From NCBI GenBank assembly GCA_000413015.1, contig KE332515.1:1849069-1913068 (forward strand): a stretch of 64,000 bases of DNA, written 5' to 3'. Position 1 is the first letter of the stretch; each line of letters opens with the position of its first letter. The notes beneath the pieces are model-generated. The model saw only the letters and a list, made by a program, of their open reading frames with translations. It was not told the DNA's origin and did not search any database. Position numbers and translations under genes: made by a program. Positions 48,341 through 56,801 of the stretch are shown here, one piece after another. The DNA is from Treponema socranskii subsp. paredis ATCC 35535. GTDB lineage: Bacteria > Spirochaetota > Spirochaetia > Treponematales > Treponemataceae.

Positions 48341-49030
48341 TTACGGTTTTAACTTCAGACTGCGCAAATATTTTTTACGATCGGCGGGAACGCGGTAACT
48401 TTCAATCGCCTTTTGAATCGTTTTGTTGTGCGTCCATACGTCGAGTTTTTTCTTTTCGATAAAAGGAAGCACCGCATCGTATTGTTTTGCGAGTGCCGTC
48501 GCAAAATACCACGCGATCATCATATTGATATAGTATTCGTCCGAACGTATTTTTGAAACGAGGGTCGCGGACGAAATCGTAAAACGTTCGTCGAGAAAAA
48601 AGCGCATGAGTATGCCGATGCCGAATCTCACCGTATAGGTTTTATCCGACGCGATCCATTCCTGCGCTTTTTTGTACAGCACGGGGATATTTTTTTCGAG
48701 CGCTTTCGGACTCATCAAATCGCAGGTCGCCCAGTTGTCGACGTAGGGCAAAAACTCGTCGAGCGCGGCGACGGCGTCGTCGAAATCGGCAATCGTTTCG
48801 ATGATGAACGCGTGTACGTTGTTTTCTTCGTAATAAACGTGCGGCAATTTTTTAATAAATTCTTTCGCATCGGGGGTTTTTGCGAAGTCTTTTGCAAAAG
48901 AGCGGAGAGCGGGAGTCCGTATGCCGATGACCGTTTCGCCCGGAAGCGTCGGCAAAAGCTTTTGCTGAAATCGCCGGTAAACCTCATCCTGCATCGAAAA
49001 TAATTTTTTTTGAAGCGCCGTTTTCGTCAT
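48341..49030 (-). CDS. DNA alkylation repair protein (AlkD-like HEAT-repeat)
   Basis: 229 residues. IGIRTPALRSFAKDFAK, DFDDAVAALDEFLPYVDNWATCDLMSPKALEKN and YYINMMIAWYFATALAKQYDAVLPFIEKKKLDVWTHNKTIQKAIESYRV match the AlkD/COG4912 HEAT-like family, which excises bulky alkylated purines from DNA. The Trp/Asp residues lining the DNA site (DNWATCD, W in MIAWY) are present. It is divergent from the ABC exporter and predicted leaderless. Confidence 0.88.
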   Translation of the reverse strand: MTKTALQKKLFSMQDEVYRRFQQKLLPTLPGETVIGIRTPALRSFAKDFAKTPDAKEFIKKLPHVYYEENNVHAFIIETIADFDDAVAALDEFLPYVDNWATCDLMSPKALEKNIPVLYKKAQEWIASDKTYTVRFGIGILMRFFLDERFTISSATLVSKIRSDEYYINMMIAWYFATALAKQYDAVLPFIEKKKLDVWTHNKTIQKAIESYRVPADRKKYLRSLKLKP

Positions 49031-49036
49031 AAAACG

Positions 49037-49065
49037 AGTATAGCCGAAACGCAGGCGGGAAGCAA
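49037..49065 (-). promoter_or_regulatory. alkD promoter placing the start at the ATG
   Basis: On the minus strand TTGCTT (49065-49060), 17-nt spacer, TATACT (49042-49037), then 6 nt to the ATG at 49030. No Shine-Dalgarno. Confidence 0.65.
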
Positions 49066-49135
49066 GAAAAGTGCCCTTCCTGCAAAACCGTCATAGCACA
49101 CTGCGCGTAAATTCGCTATACTGTCGGTACATCTT

Positions 49136-49837
49136 ATGGAACCGATATTAACTGTAGAAAATCTGACGAAGCGCTACGGCGCAAAACCCGCGCTTAAAAA
49201 TATTTCGTTCGTGCTTGAAGCGGGCAGGATCCTCGGACTTATGGGACCGAACGGCAGCGGTAAAACGACGTTTTTGAAAGTCGTCGCGGGCTTGCAAAAG
49301 GCGAACGGCGGAAAAGTGCGCGTGTGCGGAAGCCCCGTCGGTATCGAAAGTAAAAAATACGTATCCTTTTTACCCGATCGTAATATTATGCCTAAGTGGA
49401 TGACGGTCCTCGATGCTTTCGATTATTATCGCGATTATTTTGACGATTTCGATGTGCACAAAGCGCTCGATATGCTCGACTTCGTCCGTCTTGAAAAAAA
49501 CGTTCCCGTTTCTCAGATGTCGAAGGGCATGATCGAAAAACTTAATTTGACTTTGTGTTTTTCCCGCAAAGCCAAATTGTTTTTGCTCGACGAACCGCTC
49601 GGCGGCGTCGATCCCGTTGCGCGGGAGAGGATCGTATCGGCTATCGTCAACACGTATAATCCTTCTTCGTCGATCATCGTAAGCACGCATCTCGTACACG
49701 ACATCGAACACATGTTCAACGACGTGTGCTTTATCGGCAAGGGTGAAATCGTATTGTATGAAGATGCGAGCGTGCTGAAACGCGGGCGCGGTATGGACAT
49801 CGACGAACTGTATATCGATACATTCAAGGAGATGTGA
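49136..49837 (+). CDS. ABC transporter ATP-binding protein
   Basis: 233 residues. Walker A GPNGSGKTT (36-44), a degenerate signature VSQMSKGM in place of LSGGQ, Walker B KLFLLDEPLGG and the H-loop STHLVHD. This subgroup (short permease with an MSKGM signature) includes the GntR-linked YtrB-type exporters. It pairs with the overlapping permease. A TATACT box at 49117-49122 leaves only about 7 nt of leader, with no ribosome site. Confidence 0.9.
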   Translation: MEPILTVENLTKRYGAKPALKNISFVLEAGRILGLMGPNGSGKTTFLKVVAGLQKANGGKVRVCGSPVGIESKKYVSFLPDRNIMPKWMTVLDAFDYYRDYFDDFDVHKALDMLDFVRLEKNVPVSQMSKGMIEKLNLTLCFSRKAKLFLLDEPLGGVDPVARERIVSAIVNTYNPSSSIIVSTHLVHDIEHMFNDVCFIGKGEIVLYEDASVLKRGRGMDIDELYIDTFKEM

Positions 49838-49839
49838 GC

Positions 49840-50670
49840 ATGATGCAAGCGACGTTGAAACAGGAATGGAAAGCGAGCCGCCTGCGCATTTTGTATACGA
49901 GCGCCGTCATCGCGATGGTGCTGCTCGGTGCGGCGCTTATTAATTTTATCGCGTATCAAACGCGGTCGGATCATCTTTCGCTTTTCGGCATGGCCATGTA
50001 TTTTATCGGATTTTGCTGTATGGGGATTATCCCGCTGTATGCTTTGGTGCGCGGAAGCGGCAATATGCAGCCGATCCTTTTCGGCGATACGGGATGGCTT
50101 GCTTTGCTTGTGCCCGAACGGAGTTATGTGCAGCTCGGAGCGAGGCAGCTCATAAATCTTGCCGAATACGTTATCTATATGCTGCCGGCTTTATTGTATC
50201 TGTCGTTTATGGCGCCGACTGCGGGGCTCTTGTTTCACGGCGCGTTTTCGCAATATATGCCGTTTCCGGTCAATCCGGGCATGTCCTATGTCGAGAGCAT
50301 AAAGCAGCTGTACCGCTTTGTGTTTGCCGAACATTTTTTAGAACTCGTACAATTCGGCGCAATGGGTGTCATCTCTTTTGCAAGCTGGCAGGCGATGTTC
50401 AATTTTGCGATGGCGCTGTACTCCGCGTTTATCCGCACGAAAAAGCCGAATATGTTTTTGATCGTCGTAATCATCTTTTTTCTGTTTTATTTTCCGATGC
50501 GCATCGGTACGCTCGGCTTCGATACCGACGTGAGCGATATGGTGCGGGACTCGTCGTTTTATGGAGCGGTGCTGCGCTATTCGTGGAATCATACGCTGCG
50601 TTATGCGATTTTCGGTGCGGTGTATTTTTTGGCGACGGGCTGGCTTATGGAACATAAAATCGAGGTGTGA
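49840..50670 (+). CDS. ABC-2-type permease
   Basis: 276 residues from the ATG at 49840 (AAGGAG 8 nt upstream; a GTG at 49834 is in frame). Six hydrophobic helices, consistent with a half-exporter membrane subunit that forms a dimer around the ATPase. Substrate is unknown; related systems export peptides or antibiotics or act in cell-envelope stress. pyrF starts 2 nt after its stop, so it is in one transcript with a pyrimidine gene. Confidence 0.85.
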   Translation: MMQATLKQEWKASRLRILYTSAVIAMVLLGAALINFIAYQTRSDHLSLFGMAMYFIGFCCMGIIPLYALVRGSGNMQPILFGDTGWLALLVPERSYVQLGARQLINLAEYVIYMLPALLYLSFMAPTAGLLFHGAFSQYMPFPVNPGMSYVESIKQLYRFVFAEHFLELVQFGAMGVISFASWQAMFNFAMALYSAFIRTKKPNMFLIVVIIFFLFYFPMRIGTLGFDTDVSDMVRDSSFYGAVLRYSWNHTLRYAIFGAVYFLATGWLMEHKIEV

Positions 50671-50671
50671 T

Positions 50672-51577
50672 GTGAAACATGCGATGGAGCGCTTGAGGGA
50701 GCTTTCGAAAAAAAACGGACCGCTGTGCGTCGGACTCGATACCGATCCGTCGTATATTCCCGAAAGCGTTTTGCACCGATTCGGCGGAAAAGCGGAAGCG
50801 GTTTTCGCATACAACAGAGAAATTATTAATCGAATTGCGGCCGACAAAAGCGCGTGCTGCTGTAAAGTACAGATCGCGTATTACGAAGCGATGGGCGTTG
50901 CGGGAATGAGCGCGTATGCGAAAACGCTTTCGGCGGTGAGAGAAGCGGGATTGACGGTCATATCGGACATCAAACGGGGCGATATCGCGAATACGGCGGA
51001 AGCCTACGCGAGAGCGCATTTTTCGGGCGACTTCGAAACGGATATCGTCACGGTAAATCCGTATATGGGTTTCGATACGCTTTCGCCCTTTGCGGAGTTT
51101 TGCAAAAAGGGCAAAGGGATATTCGTTTTGCTCCGCACGTCGAATCCCGGAGCAGCGGACATCGAACGGAGGGAGCTTAAAGAAGGGGGCACGGTTTTCG
51201 GCATCGTCGGCGCGGAGCTCAAGCGGCTTGCAAAGGAAAGCGCGGTGCATTATCCGGCCGAGTGCTGTCCGCCCGTCGGTGCCGTCGTCGGCTGTACGGA
51301 AGAAAGCGATGCACGTATTTTGCGGGAAGTATATCCCGAACTCTTTTTTTTGATCCCCGGCTACGGTGCTCAAGGCGGAAAAGCGCGCGTCGCCGCTGCA
51401 CTCCTTTCCGAAGCCGGCGGCGTCGTAAACTCTTCTCGAGCTCTTTTGTGCGCATGGAAAAACGATGCGGATCTCGTGCGAAAAGCGGATGAAGGAGTGA
51501 TCACGATTTCGGATATGGCCGATGCGGCCGCTCGTAGCGCTCTTTCGGCAAAAGAAGAATTGTGCGCTTTGGCGTAA
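50672..51577 (+). CDS. pyrF: Orotidine 5'-phosphate decarboxylase, type 2
   Basis: 301 residues from the GTG at 50672 (GAGG 6 nt upstream); an ATG at 50684 is possible. N-terminal GPLCVGLDTDPSYIPE and the catalytic SDIKRGDIANTAEAY (Asp-Lys-Asp tetrad) identify the longer type 2 PyrF. It decarboxylates OMP to UMP. It sits after the ABC permease and 2.5 kb upstream of a fused PyrK-PyrD, giving two steps of the same pathway. Confidence 0.92.
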   Translation: MKHAMERLRELSKKNGPLCVGLDTDPSYIPESVLHRFGGKAEAVFAYNREIINRIAADKSACCCKVQIAYYEAMGVAGMSAYAKTLSAVREAGLTVISDIKRGDIANTAEAYARAHFSGDFETDIVTVNPYMGFDTLSPFAEFCKKGKGIFVLLRTSNPGAADIERRELKEGGTVFGIVGAELKRLAKESAVHYPAECCPPVGAVVGCTEESDARILREVYPELFFLIPGYGAQGGKARVAAALLSEAGGVVNSSRALLCAWKNDADLVRKADEGVITISDMADAAARSALSAKEELCALA

Positions 51578-51758
51578 GCGCCGGATTTTGCGTCGATTGT
51601 TCGAAAACATTGTCATTTACGAATTGATGTGTTAATATGAAGTCGGATGGCGCGTTTAAATAAACTCGATCGAATCTGTAAACTCGGCTCTAAGCGCGGA
51701 CACGCGGGATTTGTTCTGCCGTCAAGCGCAAACAATATGTTTTACAACGGAGGAAAAA

Positions 51759-53540
51759 ATGAAAAAATTCGCTTTTAAGCGGACGGCAGCGGTGATGCTT
51801 GCGGCATCACTTTTTTTTGTTTCTTGCGGGGGCGGAAGCAAATTCAAAGCGGGAACCTATACCGGCGAGGGTACGGGTATGGGCGGCGCGCTCACGGTGC
51901 AGGTAAAGCTTTCCGCTTCGAAAATCGAATCGGTTGAAGTGACGAAGCACAACGAAACACCCGGCATCAGCGATCCTGCGATCGAAAAGATTCCGGCGCA
52001 GATTGTAGCTGCTCAAAAAACGAACCTCGACGCTATCGGCGGATGTACGATTACAAGCCGCGCGATTATGCAGGCGGCGGATGCTGCGCTCAAAAGCGCA
52101 GGCGTCAATGTCGAAAAGCTGAACGCGGCAACCGTTTCTTCTGCGGAAACGAAAGCGGCCGATGTCGAAAAAACGGCGGACGTTATCGTCGTCGGCGCGG
52201 GCGGTGCGGGTATGGCAGCCGGCGTTCAGGCAAATCAAAACGGCGCGACGGTTATCATCATCGAAAAAACGGCACGCGTCGGAGGCGATACGATCATGGC
52301 CGGCGGCGCACTGAACGCGGTAGATGACGGAAGTCCGACTGCAAAAGAACATAACGATTCGGTTGCGCTGCATTACAAGCAGACTTATGAAGGCGGCGAC
52401 AAACAGGGCGATCCCGCTTTGATTCACGTGCTCACCGACAATGCGTGGAAGGGTGTCGAATGGCTCAAATCGATGGGCATGGAATTCAAGCCCGGCACGT
52501 TTACGGTAACCGGCGGTATGTGGCCGCGCGCTCATAAACCGGTAGATCCCGTCGGTACTGGATTTTTCAAAACCTATAACCGCTATATCGATTCGCACGA
52601 GGGCATCGAAGTTATGCTCAACACGAAGGGCGAAAGCTTTATCGTCGAAAACGGTAAAGTCGTCGGTGTCAATGCGATCGGTGAAACGGGCAACAAAGTG
52701 ACGCTCCGCGCGAATAAGGGCGTAGTTCTTGCGACCGGCGGTTTTGCACGCAATGTCGAAATGCGCGAAAAATACAACAAACAATGGCCGACGCTCGGTG
52801 CGAATATTCCTTCGACGAACCCGCCGAGTTCAACCGGCGACGGTTTGGTCATGGTCGAACCGCTTCACGCGCAGCTCGTGCAGATGGAAAACATCCAGCT
52901 CCTGCCGCTCGGCGATCCCCAAACGGGAAGCCTTTCCGGCAATATCGAAATGGATGTCGAACGCCGTATCTTTGTCAATAAAAACGGCGACCGCTTTGTC
53001 GATGAAGGCGCGAGGCGCGACGTTATGACGATGGCGCTGTTCCATCAGCCGGATAACTATATGTGGATCGTACTCGATTCGCACTGCTATCCGACGGGCG
53101 ACGAAAAAAACAATTTCAACGAATCCGCGAACGAACTCGTTGCGGCCGGCCGCGCGGTGAAAGCGAACTCCGTCGAAGAGCTTGCAAAAGCGATGAACGT
53201 TCCCGCCGATCATTTGAAAGCCGCGCTCGACGATTTCAACAAACACGTTGCAGATAAATCGAAGGACGCGTTCGGCCGTACGCTTTATTCGACGCCGATC
53301 GACAAAGCTCCGTTCTATGCGGCTCCCCGCGTTCCGACGGTTCACCACACGATGGGCGGCGTCAAAATCGATACGGGCTGTCATGTGTACAACACCGACG
53401 GAAAAATCATTCCGGGCTTGTATGCGGCGGGTGAAGTTACCGGCGGCATACACGGTGCGAACCGCTTGGGCGGCAACGCGCTGACCGATACGGTCGTATT
53501 CGGACGCATCGCCGGTACGAACGCAGCGGCGGGCAAATAA
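51759..53540 (+). CDS. FMN- and FAD-binding flavocytochrome-type reductase, lipoprotein
   Basis: 593 residues from MKKFAFKRT (ATG at 51759, GGAGG upstream). Lipobox FVSC. Residues about 30-115 are an FMN-binding domain; the threonine in IGGCTITSRAIMQ is the usual covalent FMN site. From about 140 the FAD_binding_2 domain follows: DVIVVGAGGAGMAAGVQANQ, AARVGGDTIMAGGALNA-like segment, HHTMGGVKIDTGC and GRLGGNAL-like GANRLGGNALTDTVVFGRIAG. This is the UrdA/FrdA-like layout, reducing fumarate, urocanate or an acrylate on the outer side of the membrane. Substrate unknown. Confidence 0.9.
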   Translation: MKKFAFKRTAAVMLAASLFFVSCGGGSKFKAGTYTGEGTGMGGALTVQVKLSASKIESVEVTKHNETPGISDPAIEKIPAQIVAAQKTNLDAIGGCTITSRAIMQAADAALKSAGVNVEKLNAATVSSAETKAADVEKTADVIVVGAGGAGMAAGVQANQNGATVIIIEKTARVGGDTIMAGGALNAVDDGSPTAKEHNDSVALHYKQTYEGGDKQGDPALIHVLTDNAWKGVEWLKSMGMEFKPGTFTVTGGMWPRAHKPVDPVGTGFFKTYNRYIDSHEGIEVMLNTKGESFIVENGKVVGVNAIGETGNKVTLRANKGVVLATGGFARNVEMREKYNKQWPTLGANIPSTNPPSSTGDGLVMVEPLHAQLVQMENIQLLPLGDPQTGSLSGNIEMDVERRIFVNKNGDRFVDEGARRDVMTMALFHQPDNYMWIVLDSHCYPTGDEKNNFNESANELVAAGRAVKANSVEELAKAMNVPADHLKAALDDFNKHVADKSKDAFGRTLYSTPIDKAPFYAAPRVPTVHHTMGGVKIDTGCHVYNTDGKIIPGLYAAGEVTGGIHGANRLGGNALTDTVVFGRIAGTNAAAGK

Positions 53541-53593
53541 TCGTCCGTTCTAAAAGCAGACCTTTCGGAAGGGCTTAGAAGCGCGGACAATGG

Positions 53594-53631
53594 TGTAAAG
53601 GCGGCTTTCTTTTCGGGGAAAGCTGCTTTTT
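53594..53631 (+). terminator. Terminator of the flavoprotein gene
   Basis: GCGGCTTTC (53599-53607) pairs with GGAAAGCTGC (53615-53624) and is followed by TTTTTT. Confidence 0.8.
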
Positions 53632-53717
53632 TATTATCCGCCTCTTTTCTATTTTATGCGTCCGTTTTCCCGCGCCTTGCCGAAAGAGCGCTTCCGCCAT
53701 TATCAATTATTAATATC

Positions 53718-53746
53718 TTTACTTTTGCACACATACGGCATATACT
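53718..53746 (+). promoter_or_regulatory. Promoter ahead of the flavoprotein remnant
   Basis: TTTACT (53718-53723), 17-nt spacer, TATACT (53741-53746), 7 nt before the ATG at 53754. Same leaderless geometry as several intact genes. Confidence 0.5.
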
Positions 53747-53753
53747 GTAGGCG

Positions 53754-53891
53754 ATGAAAAACGTATTTGCAACATATATGTCCGGCGACGGATTATTGCA
53801 AGCGTTTGTCTTCGGCCGCATAGCAGGTGAAAAAGCCGCAACTGAAAAAAAGGGGACTGTTAAAGCGGCTGTTCGGTCGGATACGTTCTAA
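53754..53891 (+). pseudogene. Remnant of a second flavoprotein gene (C-terminal end)
   Basis: A 45-codon frame reads MKNVFATYMSGDGLLQAFVF then GRIAGEKAATEKK. GDGLLQAFVFGRIAG matches the end of FAD_binding_2 flavoproteins, compare GGNALTDTVVFGRIAG at the end of the gene just upstream. Only the last ~25 residues of such a protein remain, placed behind a complete-looking promoter and followed by a terminator at 53940. It may be translated into a small peptide or be a decayed paralogue. Confidence 0.55.
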
Positions 53892-53939
53892 AAATAATTT
53901 TGAAAAAAGAAATGTAATCGATTTTTGCACGAAGCGGAC

Positions 53940-53969
53940 GGCATCCCCTTATTGGGGGTGCCGTTTTTT
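53940..53969 (+). terminator. Terminator between the remnant and PyrK-PyrD
   Basis: GGCATCCCC (53940-53948) pairs with GGGGGTGCC (53954-53962) around TTATT, followed by GTTTTTTAT. It argues against starting the next gene upstream of it. Confidence 0.85.
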
Positions 53970-53989
53970 ATGCGGAAATTGCCCCCGTC

Positions 53990-54018
53990 TTGCCCTAACT
54001 CGCGTAAAATCATATCTT
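53990..54018 (+). promoter_or_regulatory. PyrK-PyrD promoter placing the start at the ATG
   Basis: TTGCCC (53990-53995), 17-nt spacer, TATCTT (54013-54018), then 6 nt to the ATG at 54025. No Shine-Dalgarno. Confidence 0.55.
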
Positions 54019-54024
54019 TACGGT

Positions 54025-55923
54025 ATGTCCGATACAGCAGCTTGCAAATCTCCTCCGCTCTATGCGAGGGGTACCGTCATATCCTGTGAAAAAGAAAAAG
54101 GCGCGCGTCCCGAAGGAAGCGTTTTTTTGCTGAAAGTCTCCATACCGAAGTCGGCAGCTAGACACTGTCAGTCGGTGCCGTATTCGATTCTGCAAGCTGT
54201 AAACCCTTCCGCCGTGCCGCAGGAAGCCGCGAACGCTGTCAGTACCGTATGCGGCAGAAGTTCGCTGAGCGCGCAGTCCGGCATGCCGCTTCCGGGTCAG
54301 TTTTATATGCTCCGTGCGGAAAGGTCGGGTGTGCTTTTGGGGCGGCCGGTTAGCGTATTTCATGCCGAAGCGCGTACGGACGAAATCGAAGTGCAGTTTC
54401 TCATCCTCGTAAAGGGACGCGGTACGAGGGAGTTGTGCGCGCTGAAAGCGGGAGACGCCGTGCTCATGCTCGGTCCCGTCGGAAACACATTTTCCCTTCC
54501 CGAAACCGATAAAAAAGTCTGTATTGCGGGCGGCGGCATCGGTGTCGCGCCCGTAGCTGCTTTTGCCGAAACGCTTCCGCCCGGCTCTTACGATTTTTTT
54601 GCGAGCTTTAAAAGCGGCTCCTACGGTTTGGAATATATCCGCCCGGAAAAATTAATAATTACGACGGACGACGGAAGCGAAGGCGTTCACGGCATGCTTC
54701 CCGAAGCCCTTACCGAAGATGCGCTCCGTGCGGGAGCTTACAGCGCCGTGTATGCGTGCGGCCCTGTGCCTATGCTTTCGTATGTAAAGCGCATAGCCGA
54801 AAGTGCGGGTATCCCGTGTTATATAAGCATGGAAAGCCGGATGGCTTGCGGCATGGGTGTCTGCCTCGGCTGCACGATTCACACGAGCGAAGGTAACAAG
54901 CGCTGCTGTAAAGACGGCCCCGTTTTCGACAGCCGCATACTCGAATTTCCGAAGCCCCTATCGAAGCCTGCTCGGAAAGCGCTCGACGGAGTACCCGATC
55001 TTTCGATTGCGATTGCGGGAGTGCGTTTTAAAAATCCCGTCATCGCATCTTCGGGGACTTTCGGATTCGGCACGGAATACGCTTCCGTTTTCGATGTCGG
55101 AAAGCTCGGCGGCATTGCGAGCAAGGGTTTGACGCTCGAAGCGCGCGAAGGAAATACGGGCATCCGCTTGTGGGAAACGCCTTCGGGTCTCATGAATTCG
55201 ATCGGGCTGCAAAATCCCGGCATCGCTCATTTTATCGATTTCGAACTGCCGGAAATGCTCAAGCTGAAAACGGTGGCGATCGCGAACCTCTCCGGTTCGA
55301 CGCTCGAAACCTATGTCGAAGGCGCAAAGCTGCTCGATAAAAGTGCCGTCCCGATCATCGAACTGAATATTTCCTGTCCGAACGTTGCGGCCGGAGGCGC
55401 TGCATGGGGCATGACGTGCGCGAATGCGGAAACTGCGGTGCGCGAAGTGCGCGCCGTAACGAAAAAACCGCTCATCGTCAAACTTACGCCGCAAGCGCCC
55501 GATTTTACGGGTGTCGCGCTTGCCTGCATCCGCTCGGGTGCGGACGCGCTCAGCATCGGAAACTCCTTTCAAGGCGTCGCCGTCGACATAGAGCGCGGCG
55601 TGCCGGTGTTCGATAAAATCAAAGCGGGCTTCGGCGGCCCTGCCGTTCGTCCGATCGCCGTGCGCCTCGTGTGGGAAACTTTCGAAGCGATGCGATCTCT
55701 CGCGCCGCACGAACGCGTGCCGATCGTTGCCGTCGGCGGGATTGAAAAATGGGAAGATGCGGTCGAGTTTATCATGGCGGGAGCGCTTGCCGTCGAAGTC
55801 GGTACGAACACTTTTGCAAATCCGTTGACAATACTCGAAGTGCTTGCGGGAGTCGAAGCGTTTATGAAGCGCAAGGGCTTTGCCTCCGTATACGATATGT
55901 GCGGCATCGCGCACGAGGATTAA
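54025..55923 (+). CDS. Fused dihydroorotate dehydrogenase: PyrK electron-transfer plus PyrD subunits
   Basis: 632 residues. Residues 1-315 are PyrK: LPGQFYMLRAERSGVLLGRPVSVFH (FAD), GPVGNTFSLP, VCIAGGGIGVAPVAAF (NAD) and a [2Fe-2S] site in CGMGVCLGCTIHTSEGNKRCCKDGPVF. From about 322 PyrD 1B follows: LSIAIAGVRFKNPVIASSGTFGFG, LNISCPNV with the catalytic cysteine, KLTPQAPDFTG, and VPIVAVGGIEKWEDAVEFIMAGALAVEVGT. Usually two genes; here one chain. An extra ~50 residues after GSVFLLKVSIPKSA (about residues 35-85) precede the normal FAD segment. It oxidises dihydroorotate to orotate with NAD. Confidence 0.92.
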   Translation: MSDTAACKSPPLYARGTVISCEKEKGARPEGSVFLLKVSIPKSAARHCQSVPYSILQAVNPSAVPQEAANAVSTVCGRSSLSAQSGMPLPGQFYMLRAERSGVLLGRPVSVFHAEARTDEIEVQFLILVKGRGTRELCALKAGDAVLMLGPVGNTFSLPETDKKVCIAGGGIGVAPVAAFAETLPPGSYDFFASFKSGSYGLEYIRPEKLIITTDDGSEGVHGMLPEALTEDALRAGAYSAVYACGPVPMLSYVKRIAESAGIPCYISMESRMACGMGVCLGCTIHTSEGNKRCCKDGPVFDSRILEFPKPLSKPARKALDGVPDLSIAIAGVRFKNPVIASSGTFGFGTEYASVFDVGKLGGIASKGLTLEAREGNTGIRLWETPSGLMNSIGLQNPGIAHFIDFELPEMLKLKTVAIANLSGSTLETYVEGAKLLDKSAVPIIELNISCPNVAAGGAAWGMTCANAETAVREVRAVTKKPLIVKLTPQAPDFTGVALACIRSGADALSIGNSFQGVAVDIERGVPVFDKIKAGFGGPAVRPIAVRLVWETFEAMRSLAPHERVPIVAVGGIEKWEDAVEFIMAGALAVEVGTNTFANPLTILEVLAGVEAFMKRKGFASVYDMCGIAHED

Positions 55924-56005
55924 AATCGTTTACTGCAGAATATTTTTCTTTTTTACAATTGATAGTTTCTTGACGGATATAGGTTATTTCCTATATCATA
56001 TAATT

Positions 56006-56365
56006 ATGGCGAATCCGTTTACGGTTATTTTTTTCGAGACTGAAAAAGGCGAAGTGCCGGTTTTGTAATTTCTCAATACGCTTGAGGTAAAATTGTGAGC
56101 AAAGGTATTCCGCGATTTACAGCTTCTTGAACAAAAAGGAAACGATCTTCGTTTGCCGTGGTCGGAGCATCTCGATGACGGGATATTTGAACTGCGTACG
56201 ATTCGAAGTACCGTTATTATCAGGTGCTTTTATTTTTTTCTTTCCGGAAAAAAGATCGTCGTTACTCACGGATTTAAGAAAAAGACTCGCAAAACGCCGC
56301 AAAATGAAATTATACGCGCAAAAAAATATCGGGAAGATTATTTTAAACGCGGCAACAGGAGATAA
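56006..56365 (+). pseudogene. HigB/RelE-type toxin with two in-frame stops
   Basis: From ATG 56006 the frame reads PFTVIFFETEKGEVPVL, stop (56066), FLNTLEVKL, stop (56096), AKVFRDLQLLEQKGNDLRLPWSEHLDDGIFELRTIRSTVIIRCFYFFLSGKKIVVTHGFKKKTRKTPQNEII. Without the stops this is a complete 119-residue HigB/Gp49-like toxin. Both stops are explained by single substitutions (for example GAA to TAA and CGA to TGA). The HigA gene directly downstream is intact. Confidence 0.85.
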
Positions 56366-56367
56366 AA

Positions 56368-56661
56368 ATGACATTGACTAAAGCGTTGAAAGATCAATGT
56401 AAAAACACAAACTTCAAAAAAGAATACGAAGCATTGGAACCCGAATATGCTTTGATTCGGGCGTTAATCGATGCAAGAAATTCATGTAATATCACACAAA
56501 AAGAACTTGCTGCAGCGACCGGTATTGCGCAATCGGATATAAGCAAAATAGAAAACGGTTTAGGAAATCCGACGATACGGCTTTTGCAGCGGCTTGCAAA
56601 TGGATTGAACATGAATCTGAAAGTTGAGTTCGTCCCGAAAAAACGTATCGCAATGCGTTGA
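56368..56661 (+). CDS. higA: HigA-type XRE antitoxin
   Basis: 97 residues. The HTH is LIRALIDARNSCNITQKELAAATGIAQSDISKIENGLGNPTIRLLQRLANGLNMNLKVEFV, typical of HigA after a HigB gene. It starts 2 nt after the broken toxin's stop. With no functional toxin it may survive as an autoregulatory DNA-binding protein. Confidence 0.85.
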   Translation: MTLTKALKDQCKNTNFKKEYEALEPEYALIRALIDARNSCNITQKELAAATGIAQSDISKIENGLGNPTIRLLQRLANGLNMNLKVEFVPKKRIAMR

Positions 56662-56801
56662 AAGTATAATCGAAAGCGTTATAAAAACCGCAGTTGCCTT
56701 GGTGGCGATATTTCGCCGATTTGCGCTTCGATACGATTTATATTTCGATTTGCGCTCGCCGAAGGAATGCGCTATAATCGCTTTCGAAGTGTGAGGCTTT
56801 T

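Noticed and set aside
53827-54024. An upstream extension of PyrK-PyrD by 66 residues
   Set aside because: It would read through a strong terminator at 53940-53969 and through the flavoprotein remnant; the promoter at 53990 fits a start at 54025.
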